Source: Sphaerisporangium corydalis
GTDB lineage: Bacteria > Actinomycetota > Actinomycetes > Streptosporangiales > Streptosporangiaceae
Direction: 5' to 3'
NCBI RefSeq assembly: GCF_025506355.1
Contig: NZ_JANZYP010000014.1
Span: 62,001-126,000, forward strand
DNA length: 64,000 bases
The position numbers were made by a program, and so were the translations under genes. Under the pieces are notes generated by a model. The model was not told the origin of the DNA. It saw nothing but the letters and a program-made list of their open reading frames with translations, and did not search any database. Of this stretch, positions 18,583 through 27,184 are shown piece by piece. How positions within the stretch are numbered: the stretch's first letter is position 1; the number at the start of each line of letters is the position of its first letter.

Positions 18583-19035
18583 GTGCCTGACAACGACCCC
18601 CCGCCGCTGCCGGTGGTCTGGCGCCCGCGCCGGGCCCGGATCCTGGCGTACGGGTTCGCCGCGGTGATGCTCGTGGGCTCGGTCGTGCTCGCCCTGCTCC
18701 TGCCGCCGCCCTTCAAGCTGCCCGACAAGATCGGGCTGGTGGTCTTCGGCTGCGTGGTCGCCTTCATCCTGCACCTGCTCGGGCGGCTGCGCGTCGAGGC
18801 CGACGAGCTGGGGGTCACGGTCGTGAACGCCGTGCGCGTCCACCGCTACGAGTGGCCCGAGGTGCTCGGCGTGACCCTGCCCGAGGGGGAGCCGTGGCCC
18901 AAGCTCGACCTGGCGGACGGGTCCAGCGTCGGCGCCATGGGCATCCAGGGCACCGAGAAGGGCCGCTCCCGCAGGGCCGTGACCGAGCTGCGGGCCCTGA
19001 TCCACCAGTACGGCGAGGCCCCCGACCGCCGGTAG
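18583..19035 (+). CDS. PH-domain membrane protein (Rv1417-like)
   Basis: The 150-residue protein has a short Pro-rich cytoplasmic start, two hydrophobic helices (about residues 23-42 and 48-66) and a C-terminal PH-like domain with RVEADELGVTVVNAVRVHRYEWPEV, typical of small actinobacterial PH-domain membrane proteins. It lies directly behind ribH, the same position as Rv1417 in Mycobacterium tuberculosis. GTG 18583 is the likely start. Function is unknown; the position suggests co-expression with the riboflavin genes. A strong terminator follows at 19057. Confidence 0.75.
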   Translation: MPDNDPPPLPVVWRPRRARILAYGFAAVMLVGSVVLALLLPPPFKLPDKIGLVVFGCVVAFILHLLGRLRVEADELGVTVVNAVRVHRYEWPEVLGVTLPEGEPWPKLDLADGSSVGAMGIQGTEKGRSRRAVTELRALIHQYGEAPDRR

Positions 19036-19056
19036 CCGCCCCGCCCCGCACGCGCG

Positions 19057-19084
19057 GGAGGCCCCGGCGCGTGCCGGGGCCTCC
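19057..19084. terminator. Bidirectional hairpin terminator
   Basis: Perfect 12-base arms (GGAGGCCCCGGC and its complement) enclose a GCGT loop. It sits between the convergent PH-domain gene (ends 19035) and the beta-helix protein gene (ends 19112) and can serve both. Confidence 0.85.
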
Positions 19085-19111
19085 TGTGCTCATCTCAGCG
19101 GGTCGTGGGGG

Positions 19112-21331
19112 TCAGGGGTAGGAGACGACGTTGGACGGGACGGTGTTGGTGCTGAAGTTCGGCTCGCCGGTGTCGTTGATGACGTGGTTGTACCGGCCCT
19201 TGCCGCCTAGGGACACCACCAGCAGGCTGTGGAACTTCACGCCCGCCTTCACCGGGGTCTCGAAGCCGTGCTCGGCCTGGATGGCCGGGTCACTGGTGAA
19301 GTTGCAGTAGCTGCCGACCCCCCAGGCCTCGTGGGTGTTCACCGCGTTCTCGACCTTGTACGCGGCCCAGCCCTTGACCGAGCCGTTCATGTACGCGGCC
19401 TGGTTCGGCGGGTCGTAGGGGAGCTCGTTCTGGAAGAAGATCGTGCGCCCGCGCTCACCGAACCACTGCACGTTGTACTTCTGGTAGTGCTCGACGAACA
19501 GGCCCGTCGCCAGCACGTCGTCGCCGTAGACGCGCAGGCCGTAGTCGGCGGTGTTGACCGTCCAGCCGATGCCCGAGCCGTGGTCGGCGCGCCACAGCCA
19601 GGTGTGGTCGATGATCGTGTCGTCGGAGTACACGGCGACGCTGGTGGTGGCCTTGCCGGCGAACTGGCCGCCGATCCGCACGAACACGTCCTGCACCGTG
19701 ATCGGGTTGGCCGAGTGGTCCACGTGCGCGCCCTGCTGGCCGATCTCCAGCAGCGTGGGCGAGTTGACCGTCCCGGCGTCGATGAGGAAGCCCGCGAGCT
19801 TCACGCCGTCGACGTCGGAGACCTTGACGGCGGTCACGCCGTTGTCGGGCACCAGCGTCGCCAGGCCGAGGCCGAGGAGGATGGTGTCGGCCCGGGTGAC
19901 GTTCACCGTCTGGCTCAGGTGGTAGACGCCGGGGGTGAACAGGATGTGCAGGCCCTGGGTGATCGCCTGGTTGAGGGTGGCGGCGGTCACGCCGGGCTTG
20001 GCCACGTAGAACTGGCTGAGCGGCAGCGACGTCCCGGGGGTCGGGCCGTTCGCCCAGGTGGTCCCGCGCGAGTTGGTCCGCTTGCTCGGCACGAACACCC
20101 GGTACTCCGAGCCCTCCAGGTACAGGTAGGGCTTCTCACGGGAGATCGGGGTGGTGTCCAGGGTGGTGTACACCGGGTTCGGGAAGCTCGTCGCCGGAGC
20201 GCCCTGCACGCCGGAGAACGTCATGTTCCACACGCCGTTGAGCCAGCCGCCGATCGAGCTGTCGCGGGTGTACCACTGCTGCTGCGAGTAGGGGCCGACC
20301 GTGCCGTCGATCTTGCTGTCGGCGATGTAGCCGCCGGAGGCCCAGCCGTAGCCGGACGGCGCCAGGTTCAGCCCGCCCTTGATGTGCATGCGGCGGAACG
20401 GCGCCGCCTGGGCGACGGCCCACCGGTTGGTGCCGTCGTAGGGGGCCACCGACAGGTTCTCGGTGGAGCGCCAGAAGTTCTGGGTGGCGTTGCCGCCGAA
20501 CCAGCCCGCGTCCACCGACACGCCCTTGACCGTCACGTCGTCGGGGTTGCGCCCGAGGCCGTGCACCGAGGTGTAGAAGCCGGTGTTGACGTTGACGTCG
20601 TAGCTGCCCGGCTTGAACATCAGCGCGTAGCGGCCGAGGCCGAACTGCGCGGCCTCCTGCTGGGTGAAGATCGTGTTGATCTGCGACTGGATCGTGGCCG
20701 AGGACATCGAGGGGTCGAAGACCTTCACGTTCGGGCCGAGGTCGCCGCCGCCGGGCAGCGTCGGGCCGCCGGTGCCGCCGTCGGTCAGGACGTGGACGCC
20801 GATTTCCCACAGCGAGTAGCCGTAGCCGGTGGCCCGCGCGGTGCCGTAGACCCGCAGGTACCTGCCCGAGCCGGACACGTCGTAGGAGACGGTGCCGCCC
20901 GTGCCGCCGGTGACCGCCTTCAGGTCGCTCCAGGCGGACCCGTCGGCGGACGCCTGGACCTTGAAGTCGCGGCCGTAGGCGGCCTCCCAGGACAGGTCGA
21001 CCTTGCAGATGCTCTGGGAGGAGCCGAGGTCGACCTGGACCCACTGCGGGTCGCTGAACTGGCTCGACCAGCGGGTGCCGGCGTTGCCGTCGAAGGCGAA
21101 CCTGGCCGCGTTGCCGTCGTTCTCGTTGCTGGAGCTCGTCGCGGTCTTGTTCAGCGCCGCGTTCGCGGTGTCGCAGACCGCGGCGGCCGCGAGGGCGTTC
21201 GCGGTGGAGGGGGCCGTCGCCGCCTTGCCTTGCGGCAGGGGGGCGGCGGCGCGGGCGGGGGCCGCGACGGCGGTGCCGGCGAGCATTCCGCCGAGCATCA
21301 CGAGTGCGGCGCCCGCAGCTCTGACTCTCAT
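19112..21331 (-). CDS. Secreted F5/8-type C (CBM32-like) plus right-handed beta-helix carbohydrate-active protein
   Basis: The 739-residue precursor starts at ATG 21331 with a Sec signal peptide (MRVRAAGAALVMLGG through AAPARA). A discoidin/F5/8-type C domain follows (about residues 60-190) with ALNKTATSSS, GTRWSSQFSDPQWVQVDLGSS and YLRVYGTARATGYGYSLWEIGVHV, the usual sugar-binding fold. From about 205 to the end the protein has the short-strand pattern of a right-handed beta-helix as in GH55/GH87-like or pectate-lyase-like enzymes. Relatives are often misannotated as adenylyl cyclase. Two LacI-type palindromes upstream suggest induction by a sugar released by its substrate. The exact glycan is not readable from the sequence. 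Confidence 0.75.
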   Translation of the reverse strand: MRVRAAGAALVMLGGMLAGTAVAAPARAAAPLPQGKAATAPSTANALAAAAVCDTANAALNKTATSSSNENDGNAARFAFDGNAGTRWSSQFSDPQWVQVDLGSSQSICKVDLSWEAAYGRDFKVQASADGSAWSDLKAVTGGTGGTVSYDVSGSGRYLRVYGTARATGYGYSLWEIGVHVLTDGGTGGPTLPGGGDLGPNVKVFDPSMSSATIQSQINTIFTQQEAAQFGLGRYALMFKPGSYDVNVNTGFYTSVHGLGRNPDDVTVKGVSVDAGWFGGNATQNFWRSTENLSVAPYDGTNRWAVAQAAPFRRMHIKGGLNLAPSGYGWASGGYIADSKIDGTVGPYSQQQWYTRDSSIGGWLNGVWNMTFSGVQGAPATSFPNPVYTTLDTTPISREKPYLYLEGSEYRVFVPSKRTNSRGTTWANGPTPGTSLPLSQFYVAKPGVTAATLNQAITQGLHILFTPGVYHLSQTVNVTRADTILLGLGLATLVPDNGVTAVKVSDVDGVKLAGFLIDAGTVNSPTLLEIGQQGAHVDHSANPITVQDVFVRIGGQFAGKATTSVAVYSDDTIIDHTWLWRADHGSGIGWTVNTADYGLRVYGDDVLATGLFVEHYQKYNVQWFGERGRTIFFQNELPYDPPNQAAYMNGSVKGWAAYKVENAVNTHEAWGVGSYCNFTSDPAIQAEHGFETPVKAGVKFHSLLVVSLGGKGRYNHVINDTGEPNFSTNTVPSNVVSYP

Positions 21332-21384
21332 GTTCTGACGCTCCGATTCACTGGGGTGGGGGGTGGACTGGCGGTACCCAGATG

Positions 21385-21398
21385 GGAGAGCGCTCTCC
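21385..21398. promoter_or_regulatory. LacI-type operator, proximal
   Basis: GGAGAGCGCTCTCC is a perfect 14-base palindrome with the central CG of LacI/GalR sites. It is 54 bases upstream of the beta-helix protein start, on its promoter side. An identical copy lies at 21519-21532. Confidence 0.8.
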
Positions 21399-21518
21399 AA
21401 ATTGCCACGTCAATGCCCCTGTCAAGGGGTGGGACAGGGGTGCCCGGAGAGCCGGGAGGGCATCCGTCCCTGATCAGGACCATGGCGCGGTGCCTGACAG
21501 GGGCGGCGCCCCCTCGCT

Positions 21519-21532
21519 GGAGAGCGCTCTCC
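21519..21532. promoter_or_regulatory. LacI-type operator, distal
   Basis: This is an exact second copy of GGAGAGCGCTCTCC, 134 bases from the proximal one (close to 13 helical turns). Two identical sites at this spacing permit looping by a tetrameric or paired repressor. No LacI-family gene is in the window. The rest of the 21332-21672 gap shows nothing else. Confidence 0.75.
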
Positions 21533-21672
21533 GATGCGGCTGACGCTAGATCCCGATTTCGCCCACGTCAAGGGTTACGGACGTGTGAACCTTCGCGGCG
21601 GATCGTGTTGCGTTTCCCGCACCAGGCGGGGCGAGGGGTCGTTGGAAGCGGCGGACGGCCCCTCGCCTGAGC

Positions 21673-21927
21673 TCACCCCGGAGGCGGCGGAGGGTAGCGG
21701 CTCTTGCGGCGCGTCTCGGCCGCGGCCTGCTCGTCGAGCTGCCGCGCGAGGTCCTCGAGGTTGTCGGCGCCGAGCACGTTGGAGACTCCGAAACGGGCGG
21801 CGGTGGCGGACCAGGGGTGGCGCCGGTAGGCCACCCACCCGCCGTGGAAGTCCAGGATCTCCCACGTCCTGCCGTGGGCCTGCTGGACCTGGGCCAGCGT
21901 CGGCCGGTTCACGGTCACCGCCCGCAT
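21673..21927 (-). CDS. Small conserved-looking hypothetical protein
   Basis: The 84-residue product from ATG 21927 begins MRAVTVNRPTLAQVQQAHGR and includes TWEILDFHGGWVAYRRHP and GADNLEDLARQLDEQAA, a compact mixed alpha/beta pattern with strong codon bias. The longer frame to 22050 adds a low-complexity Arg/Pro stretch and is unlikely. It resembles small actinomycete proteins of unknown function in which an aromatic-rich strand pair precedes a helix. No operon partner; the ssu operon lies upstream on the same strand behind a terminator. Confidence 0.6.
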   Translation of the reverse strand: MRAVTVNRPTLAQVQQAHGRTWEILDFHGGWVAYRRHPWSATAARFGVSNVLGADNLEDLARQLDEQAAAETRRKSRYPPPPPG

Positions 21928-22353
21928 GCCGGGCCCCCGAGGACTTCGCCCGGCTGTTTCCCGTTCGGGTGGGGGCGGCGCGGTGCGGGGGGAGATGCGA
22001 CGTGCGTGCAGGCCACTGTCACGGGAGCCTTTCCTCGGAACCTGAGTCAAATTCGCTTTACCGAACGCCGTCAGGACGTTCAGAAGTCATTCGACGCCGA
22101 GGGGTATCTGGATGACTCGCAATCAACTTCTTCGAGGATCCGGCGGGTTTTTTCGCCCGCCAACCAGGCCTAACCGGGCGTACCGGGAGATGTTCCCCGC
22201 GTACGGACCGGACCGTTCCGCGCGTTTATGGGCGTCCGTCATCTCCTCGCCGTGCCCGGCGGCCCGCACCCCGAAGTTCTTGACCGGCCCGGCCGCCGTG
22301 CAGATGATCGGCCGGTGGCGCGGGCGGGCCCGCGCCACCGCGTGTCCCGGCGG
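21928..22353. other. Gap with terminator; no convincing gene
   Basis: Apart from the terminator at 22314-22339 and a weak hairpin with a T-rich loop (GGCGGG and CCCGCC arms, 22142-22161), little is seen. On the minus strand 22123-22338 an ORF includes GPVKNFGVRAAGHGEEMTDAHKRAERSG, 16 bases behind ssuD, but no start signal or family is recognisable. Confidence 0.4.
22314..22339 (-). terminator. Terminator hairpin of the ssu operon
   Basis: Twelve-base perfect arms (GGTGGCGCGGGC and its complement) with a two-base gap form a very stable stem 14 bases after the ssuD stop. No T run follows on the minus strand. Confidence 0.75.
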
Positions 22354-23505
22354 TCAGGCGGGCAGGCGGACCGCGTCGCCGGCGCGGTCGAGGACGCCTC
22401 GGCGGCGCAGTTCCGGCAGCACCCCCTCACCGAACCAGTAGGCCTCCTCAAGGTGCGGGTAGCCGGACAGGACGAACTCGCTGATGCCCTGGTCGGCGTA
22501 CTCCTCGATGAGGTCGGCCACCTCGGAGTGGCTGCCGACCAGCGCCGTGCCCGCGCCGCCGCGCACGAGCCCGACGCCCGCCCACAGGCCCGGGTGGATC
22601 TCCAGGTCGTGGACGCCTCCCCCGTCGCGGCGGTAGCCCTCGTTCAGGGCGAGCATGCGCTTCTGCCCGACCGAGTCGCTGCGGCCCAGGGTCTGCCGGG
22701 CGGTGGCGATGTCGGCGGGGTCGATCGCCGCGAGCAGCCGCCCGGCCTCGGCCCAGGCCTCCTCGGAGGTGTCGCGGGCGATGACGTGCAGCCGGACGCC
22801 GAACCGCAGCGTCCTGCCCTCCTCGGCGGCCAGCCCCCGCACCCAGGCGATCTTCTCGGCGACCTGGGCCGGCGGCTCGCCCCAGGTGAGGTAGGTCTGG
22901 ACGTGCCGCGCCGCGACGACGCCCGCCGCCGCCGAGGAGCCGCCGAAGTACAGCTCGGGCACCGGGTCGGGCACCTCCGACACCGTGGCGCCCTCCACCT
23001 GGTAGTGGGCCCCGGTGAAGTCGTAGGGGGTGCCGCTCCACGCGCCGCGCACGATCGACAGGAACTCGTCGGTGCGCGCGTACCGCTCGTCCTTGGACAG
23101 GTGGTCGCCGAAGCGCCGCTGCTCGGTGCCCTCGCCGCCGGTGACGACGTTGAGCAGCAGCCGGCCGCCGGAGATGCGCTGGTAGGTGGCGGCCATCTGG
23201 GCGGCCAGGGTGGGGGAGACGAAGCCGGGCCGGAAGGCGACCAGGAACTTCAGCCGGGTGGTCTGCTGGGTGAGCGCGGCGGTGACCAGCCAGGCGTCCT
23301 CGCACCACGTGCCCGTCGGGGTGAGCACCGCCTCGAACCCGAGCTGCTCGGCCGACCGCGCGATCTGGCCGAGGTAGTCGATGGTGGGCGGCCGGAAGGC
23401 GTTCGCCGTGGAACGGCCGTGACCCCCTCGCAGCCCGTGTCCGCCGCCGACGATCGCGCGGCCGTCTCCGGAGGTGGGCAGGAACCAGTGGAACTTCACA
23501 GCCAT
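22354..23505 (-). CDS. ssuD: FMNH2-dependent alkanesulfonate monooxygenase
   Basis: This 383-residue luciferase-like monooxygenase releases sulfite from alkanesulfonates using reduced FMN, for sulfur supply. Characteristic stretches are KFHWFLPTSGDGR at the start, TPTGTWCEDAWLVTAAL with the conserved Cys, FRPGFVSPTLAAQMAATYQRISGGRLLLNVVTGG, and YFGGSSAAAGVVAARHVQTYLTWGEPPAQVAEKI. The start ATG 23505 is two bases after the ssuA stop. A partner flavin reductase (SsuE or MsuE type) is not in this operon. Confidence 0.95.
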   Translation of the reverse strand: MAVKFHWFLPTSGDGRAIVGGGHGLRGGHGRSTANAFRPPTIDYLGQIARSAEQLGFEAVLTPTGTWCEDAWLVTAALTQQTTRLKFLVAFRPGFVSPTLAAQMAATYQRISGGRLLLNVVTGGEGTEQRRFGDHLSKDERYARTDEFLSIVRGAWSGTPYDFTGAHYQVEGATVSEVPDPVPELYFGGSSAAAGVVAARHVQTYLTWGEPPAQVAEKIAWVRGLAAEEGRTLRFGVRLHVIARDTSEEAWAEAGRLLAAIDPADIATARQTLGRSDSVGQKRMLALNEGYRRDGGGVHDLEIHPGLWAGVGLVRGGAGTALVGSHSEVADLIEEYADQGISEFVLSGYPHLEEAYWFGEGVLPELRRRGVLDRAGDAVRLPA

Positions 23506-23507
23506 GC

Positions 23508-24500
23508 TCAGGTGTCCTTCTTGACGATGTCGTTGAACCTGCGGTCGGCGAAACGCGCGAAGTCGATCTTCGAGGGGAACAGGCCCCCGGCGGTGAACGC
23601 GTCGGCCATCTCCTGCTCGGAGGCGATCAGCGCGTCGTCGATCGGCACCGGGGTGGTGGTGCGGTTGGCCGCGGCGGCGGTGGTGACCTCGATGGGCAGG
23701 CCCGTCTCCTTGGCCCACACCTTGGCCCATTCGGCCTGGTGGGAGTTGGCCCAGATCTTGGCGCGCTGCAGGCGGGTCAGGTAGTCGCGGATCGCGTCGG
23801 CCTTGGCGGTGTCGGCGAGCGCGGCCTGCCCGGCCACCTGGAAGTTGTAGCCGTTGACGTAGCCGGTGCCGTCCACCAGGACCTTGGCCTGGTTCGCCAC
23901 CTTGGCCTGCGAGGTGTAGGGGTCCCAGATCGCCCAGGCGTCGATCTTGCCGGAGCTGAAGGCGGCGAGCGCGTCGGCGGGCTGCAGGTAGCTCACCGTG
24001 ATGTCGTCGAAGGTCAGGTTCTCCTTCTTCAGCACGGCCAGCAGGTGGTAGTGGGCCGAGCTGCCCTTGGCCACCGCGACCCGCTTGCCCTTGAGCTGGG
24101 CCGGGCCGGTGATGGCCGACCCGGCCGGCACGACCACGGCCGCGCCGGCGACGTTCTGCCGGTCGGCGGCCACCACGGTGATCTTCGAGCCGGCCGCCGC
24201 CGCGAAGATCGGCGGGGTGTTGCCGACCGCCCCGAGGTCGACGCCCCCGGCGTTCACGGCCTCAAGGAGCGGCGGGCCGGAGGTGAACTGCGCCCAGGTC
24301 ACCTTGTACGGCAGCTTGTCCAGCTCGCCGGCCGCCGTCAGGAGCACCTGGGAGCCGGCCTTCTGGTCGCCGATCCGTAAGGTGATCTCCTGGGCGCCGG
24401 ACGAGGAGCCCGGGGCGGAGGTGCCCGAGGCGCCTCCGCAGGCGGCGAGCACCGCCGTCAGCGCCAGCGCGCCGAACAGCCGGACGGTCTTGCTGATCAT
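23508..24500 (-). CDS. ssuA: Aliphatic sulfonate ABC transporter substrate-binding lipoprotein
   Basis: The 330-residue precursor begins MISKTVRLFGALALTAVLAAC, a lipoprotein signal with lipobox LAAC. The NMT1/SsuA-like fold follows: LRIGDQKAGSQVLLTAAGELDKLPYKVTWAQFTSGPPLLEAVNAGGVDLGAVGNTPPIFAAAAGS in the first lobe. KGKRVAVAKGSSAHYHLLAVLKKENLTFDDI, LQPADALAAFSSGKIDAWAIWDPYTSQA continue into the second lobe and hinge. It delivers sulfonates to SsuC. Genes ssuC-B-A-D are co-directional with short spacing. Confidence 0.93.
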   Translation of the reverse strand: MISKTVRLFGALALTAVLAACGGASGTSAPGSSSGAQEITLRIGDQKAGSQVLLTAAGELDKLPYKVTWAQFTSGPPLLEAVNAGGVDLGAVGNTPPIFAAAAGSKITVVAADRQNVAGAAVVVPAGSAITGPAQLKGKRVAVAKGSSAHYHLLAVLKKENLTFDDITVSYLQPADALAAFSSGKIDAWAIWDPYTSQAKVANQAKVLVDGTGYVNGYNFQVAGQAALADTAKADAIRDYLTRLQRAKIWANSHQAEWAKVWAKETGLPIEVTTAAAANRTTTPVPIDDALIASEQEMADAFTAGGLFPSKIDFARFADRRFNDIVKKDT

Positions 24501-24534
24501 GGTTTTCCTTCCGGGGCGGGGCCGGGGGCGGTGG

Positions 24535-25293
24535 TCATCGCCCGGCCTCCGCCGTGAGGGGCCGATCGGGCACGGGATGGCCCTCGGGGCCCACGCCGAG
24601 GGCGGTGAGCAGGCGGGCGCGCAGGGCGACCAGCTCGGGGTGGTCGCGGTGGCGGGGGCGGCCGGCGGAGATGGCGGCCTCGTGGGCGATGCGTCCCCCG
24701 TCCAGGACGAGCACGCGGTCGGCCAGGACCAGCGCCTCGTCCACGTCGTGGGTGACCAGCAGCACGGCCGGGCGGTGCGCGGCCCACAGCCGCAGCACGA
24801 GCCGGTGCACGGTGATGCGGGTGAGCGCGTCCAGGGCGCTGAACGGCTCGTCGAGCAGCAGCAGCTCCGGCTCCCTGACCAGCGCGCGGGCCAGGCTGGC
24901 CCGCTGGGCCTCGCCGCCGGACAGCGTCAGCGGCCAGGCGCCCGCCCTGCCGGTCAGCTCGACCTCCTCCAGGGCACGCCGGGCGCGCGCGGCGGCGTCG
25001 GGCGCGGCCAGGCCGAGCGCGACGTTGGCCTCCACCCGCTTCCAGGGCACCAGGCGCGGTTCCTGGAAGGCGACGGCGACCGTGCCGGTCACCTCCAGCC
25101 CGCCCTCCACGTCGCGGTCCAGCCCGGCCAGGGCGCGCAGCAGCGTCGACTTGCCCGACCCGCTCCGGCCGAGCAGCGCGATGAATTCGCCGGCGTGGAC
25201 GTCGAGGTCCAGTTCGTCGAGGACGGTGCGGTCGCCGAACCGCCGGGTCAGGCCCCGGACGGCGGCTACTCGCCGAGGAAGCCGCTCCTCCAT
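24535..25293 (-). CDS. ssuB: Aliphatic sulfonate ABC transporter ATP-binding protein
   Basis: The 252-residue ATPase shows Walker A GRSGSGKST (about 42-50), Q-loop VAFQEPRLVPWKRV, signature LSGGEAQRASLARAL, Walker B LLLLDEPFSALD and H-loop VTHDVDEAL. The PWK pattern after the Q-loop is common to the SsuB/TauB/NrtC class. ATG 25293 overlaps the end of ssuC by 28 bases, indicating tight coupling. Confidence 0.95.
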   Translation of the reverse strand: MEERLPRRVAAVRGLTRRFGDRTVLDELDLDVHAGEFIALLGRSGSGKSTLLRALAGLDRDVEGGLEVTGTVAVAFQEPRLVPWKRVEANVALGLAAPDAAARARRALEEVELTGRAGAWPLTLSGGEAQRASLARALVREPELLLLDEPFSALDALTRITVHRLVLRLWAAHRPAVLLVTHDVDEALVLADRVLVLDGGRIAHEAAISAGRPRHRDHPELVALRARLLTALGVGPEGHPVPDRPLTAEAGR

Positions 25294-26129
25294 GAGAGCG
25301 CCCTCCGTTCGAGCAGGCGCACGACGGCGTCGGTGAGCAGGCCGAGCGCGCTGTAGACCAGCAGCCCGACCACGATCACGTCGGTCCGCAGGAACTCCCT
25401 GGCGTCGTTGATCATGTATCCGAGCCCGGCGTCCGCGTTGACCTGCTCGGCGACGATGAGGGCGAGCCAGGCCACGCCGAGGCTCTGCCGCAGCCCGACG
25501 AGCGTCTGCGGCAGGGCCCCCGGCAGCACGATGTGGCGGATCAGCGCGGCGCGGCCGAGTTCCAGGGTGCGGGCCAGCTCGGCGAGCTTGCCGTCCACCC
25601 CCCGCACGCCCGCGAAGGTGTTGAGGTAGAGCGGGAAGGACACGGCGAGCGCCACCAGCGTGACCTTGGGGGTCTCGCCGATGCCGAACCACAGGATGAA
25701 CAGCGGGATCAGCCCGAAGAAGGGCAGGGCGCGGAGCATCTGCATGAGCGGGTCGACGGCGTTCTCCCCCGCGCGGCTCAGCCCGGCGACCAGGGCCAGC
25801 AGCACCCCGGCGAGCCCGCCGAGGACGAACCCGATGGCGACCCGCTGGAGCGAGACGGCGATGGCGGTGGGCAGGGTGCCGTCGGTGACCAGGTCGACGG
25901 TGGTGGCGGCGATGGTGGCGGGCCCGGCGAGCAGGCGTTCGGGCAGGAGCCCGGTGGCGCTCGCGACCTGCCACAGGACGACGACGACCAATGGGCTGAT
26001 CCAGCGCCGCCAGGCCTTTCTCCGGGCCGAGGGGCGGGGGGCCGGTGGGCGGGGCGGGCGGCCGGGTGCGGGCGGGCCCGGCGGGGCGGGCTCACGGGCC
26101 GCCTGAACTTCCAGTGCGGGGGAGGACAT
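25266..26129 (-). CDS. ssuC: Aliphatic sulfonate ABC transporter permease
   Basis: The 287-residue permease has a Pro-rich cytoplasmic N-terminus of about 40 residues. Then comes WISPLVVVVLWQVASATGLLPERLLAGPATI, the usual SsuC/TauC opening, and a permease core with five to six helices. The EAA-type loop reads RTLELGRAALIRHIVLPGALPQTLVGLRQSLGVAW. ATG 26129 is preferred, with GAGG upstream; the frame runs back to 26195. It is the first gene of the operon, with a promoter-like pair at 26172-26200. Confidence 0.93.
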   Translation of the reverse strand: MSSPALEVQAAREPAPPGPPAPGRPPRPPAPRPSARRKAWRRWISPLVVVVLWQVASATGLLPERLLAGPATIAATTVDLVTDGTLPTAIAVSLQRVAIGFVLGGLAGVLLALVAGLSRAGENAVDPLMQMLRALPFFGLIPLFILWFGIGETPKVTLVALAVSFPLYLNTFAGVRGVDGKLAELARTLELGRAALIRHIVLPGALPQTLVGLRQSLGVAWLALIVAEQVNADAGLGYMINDAREFLRTDVIVVGLLVYSALGLLTDAVVRLLERRALSWRSGFLGE

Positions 26130-26171
26130 CGAAGGGCCTCGCTGAGGTTGTCGAGTGCGGCGTCTCTCCGC

Positions 26172-26200
26172 ATAATTAACGGTAATTCCTACCAAGTCAA
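26172..26200 (-). promoter_or_regulatory. Promoter-like -35/-10 pair of the ssu operon
   Basis: On the minus strand TTGACT (26200-26195), a 17-base spacer and AATTAT (26177-26172) form a good vegetative-type promoter in an AT-rich island. The spacer contains the small inverted repeat GGTAGGAATTACC, a possible operator for sulfur control. Confidence 0.55.
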
Positions 26201-26287
26201 TAGGTTTTGTCCTTTGCTTCGGGTCCGGGACCGTTTCGGCGGCTCCGGCCAGAGCGGCGCCCCGCTACCGGCGCGTAACCTGAGGGG

Positions 26288-27184
26288 GTGCTGCACAGGA
26301 CGGTCCGGGCCGTGGACATCGAGACCCCGGGCATGCTCGCCCGCCTCCTCGGCGAGCACGCCTACCTCGCCGACGAAGGGCTGGCCACCGCGTGCTTCCT
26401 CGCGCTGCGCATGGGCCGGCCGCTGTTCCTCGAAGGGGAGGCCGGGGTCGGGAAGACCGAGCTGGCCAAGACCCTCGCCGCCGTCCTCGGCGCGCCGCTC
26501 ATCCGCCTGCAGTGCTACGAGGGCCTGGACGCCGCCCAGGCCCTGTACGACTGGGACTTCGCCCGCCAGCTGCTGCACCTCAAGGCCGCCGAGGCCACCG
26601 GCGCCACCGGCGCGGGCGACGCCGCCCGCCTGGAGGGCGAGCTGTACGACCGGCGGTTCCTGATCGCCCGCCCGCTGCTCAAGGCGCTGGAGACCCAGCC
26701 GAGCGTGCTGCTGGTCGACGAGGTCGACCGGGCCGACGACGAGTTCGAGGCGTTCCTGCTCGAGGTGCTGTCCGATTTCACCATCTCGGTGCCCGAGCTC
26801 GGCACCATCAGCGCCAAGACGCCCCCGGTCGTGGTCGTGACCTCCAACCGCACCCGCGACGTGCACGACGCGCTCAAGCGCCGGTGCCTCTACCACTGGC
26901 TGGAGCACCCCGGGTTCGAGCAGGAGGTCGCCATCCTGCTGCGCCGTCTGCCCGACTGCACCGAGACCCTCGCCGCGCAGGTCGCGCGCGCCGCCGGGCG
27001 CCTGCGCGCCGCCGGCCTGGTCAAGCCGCCCGGCGTCGCCGAGACCATCGACTGGACCGAGGCGCTGCTCACGCTCGGCGCCCGCGACCTGGACCCCGGC
27101 CTGGCCGCCGCCACCCTCGGCGCGGTGCTGAAGTACCGCGAGGACCAGCGGGCCGTCCGCGAGAACGGCCTGCTCGGTGGGTGA
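26288..27184 (+). CDS. MoxR-type AAA ATPase, CoxD-like
   Basis: The 298-residue ATPase has Walker A GEAGVGKTE (about 49-57), LQCYEGLDAAQALYDWDF (a signature of the CoxD subgroup), Walker B VLLVDEVDRAD, sensor 1 VVVTSNRTRDVHDALKRRC with the conserved Arg residues. In carboxydotrophs CoxD unfolds or remodels apo-CO dehydrogenase so that the Mo-Cu centre can be completed. It overlaps the next gene by eight bases, a VWA protein of the CoxE type, so the pair probably works together. No coxMSL structural genes are in the window. The GTG start at 26288 has GAGG upstream. Confidence 0.85.
   Translation: MLHRTVRAVDIETPGMLARLLGEHAYLADEGLATACFLALRMGRPLFLEGEAGVGKTELAKTLAAVLGAPLIRLQCYEGLDAAQALYDWDFARQLLHLKAAEATGATGAGDAARLEGELYDRRFLIARPLLKALETQPSVLLVDEVDRADDEFEAFLLEVLSDFTISVPELGTISAKTPPVVVVTSNRTRDVHDALKRRCLYHWLEHPGFEQEVAILLRRLPDCTETLAAQVARAAGRLRAAGLVKPPGVAETIDWTEALLTLGARDLDPGLAAATLGAVLKYREDQRAVRENGLLGG

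Noticed and set aside
21387-21532. Paired palindromes as insertion-sequence ends
   Set aside because: They are self-complementary 14-mers with a central CG, 134 bp apart, with no transposase between them; LacI-type operators fit better.
22123-22338. 71-codon minus-strand frame behind ssuD
   Set aside because: A short stretch looks protein-like, but the frame spans the strong terminator at 22314-22339, has no start signal and no family I recognise; kept only as a note.
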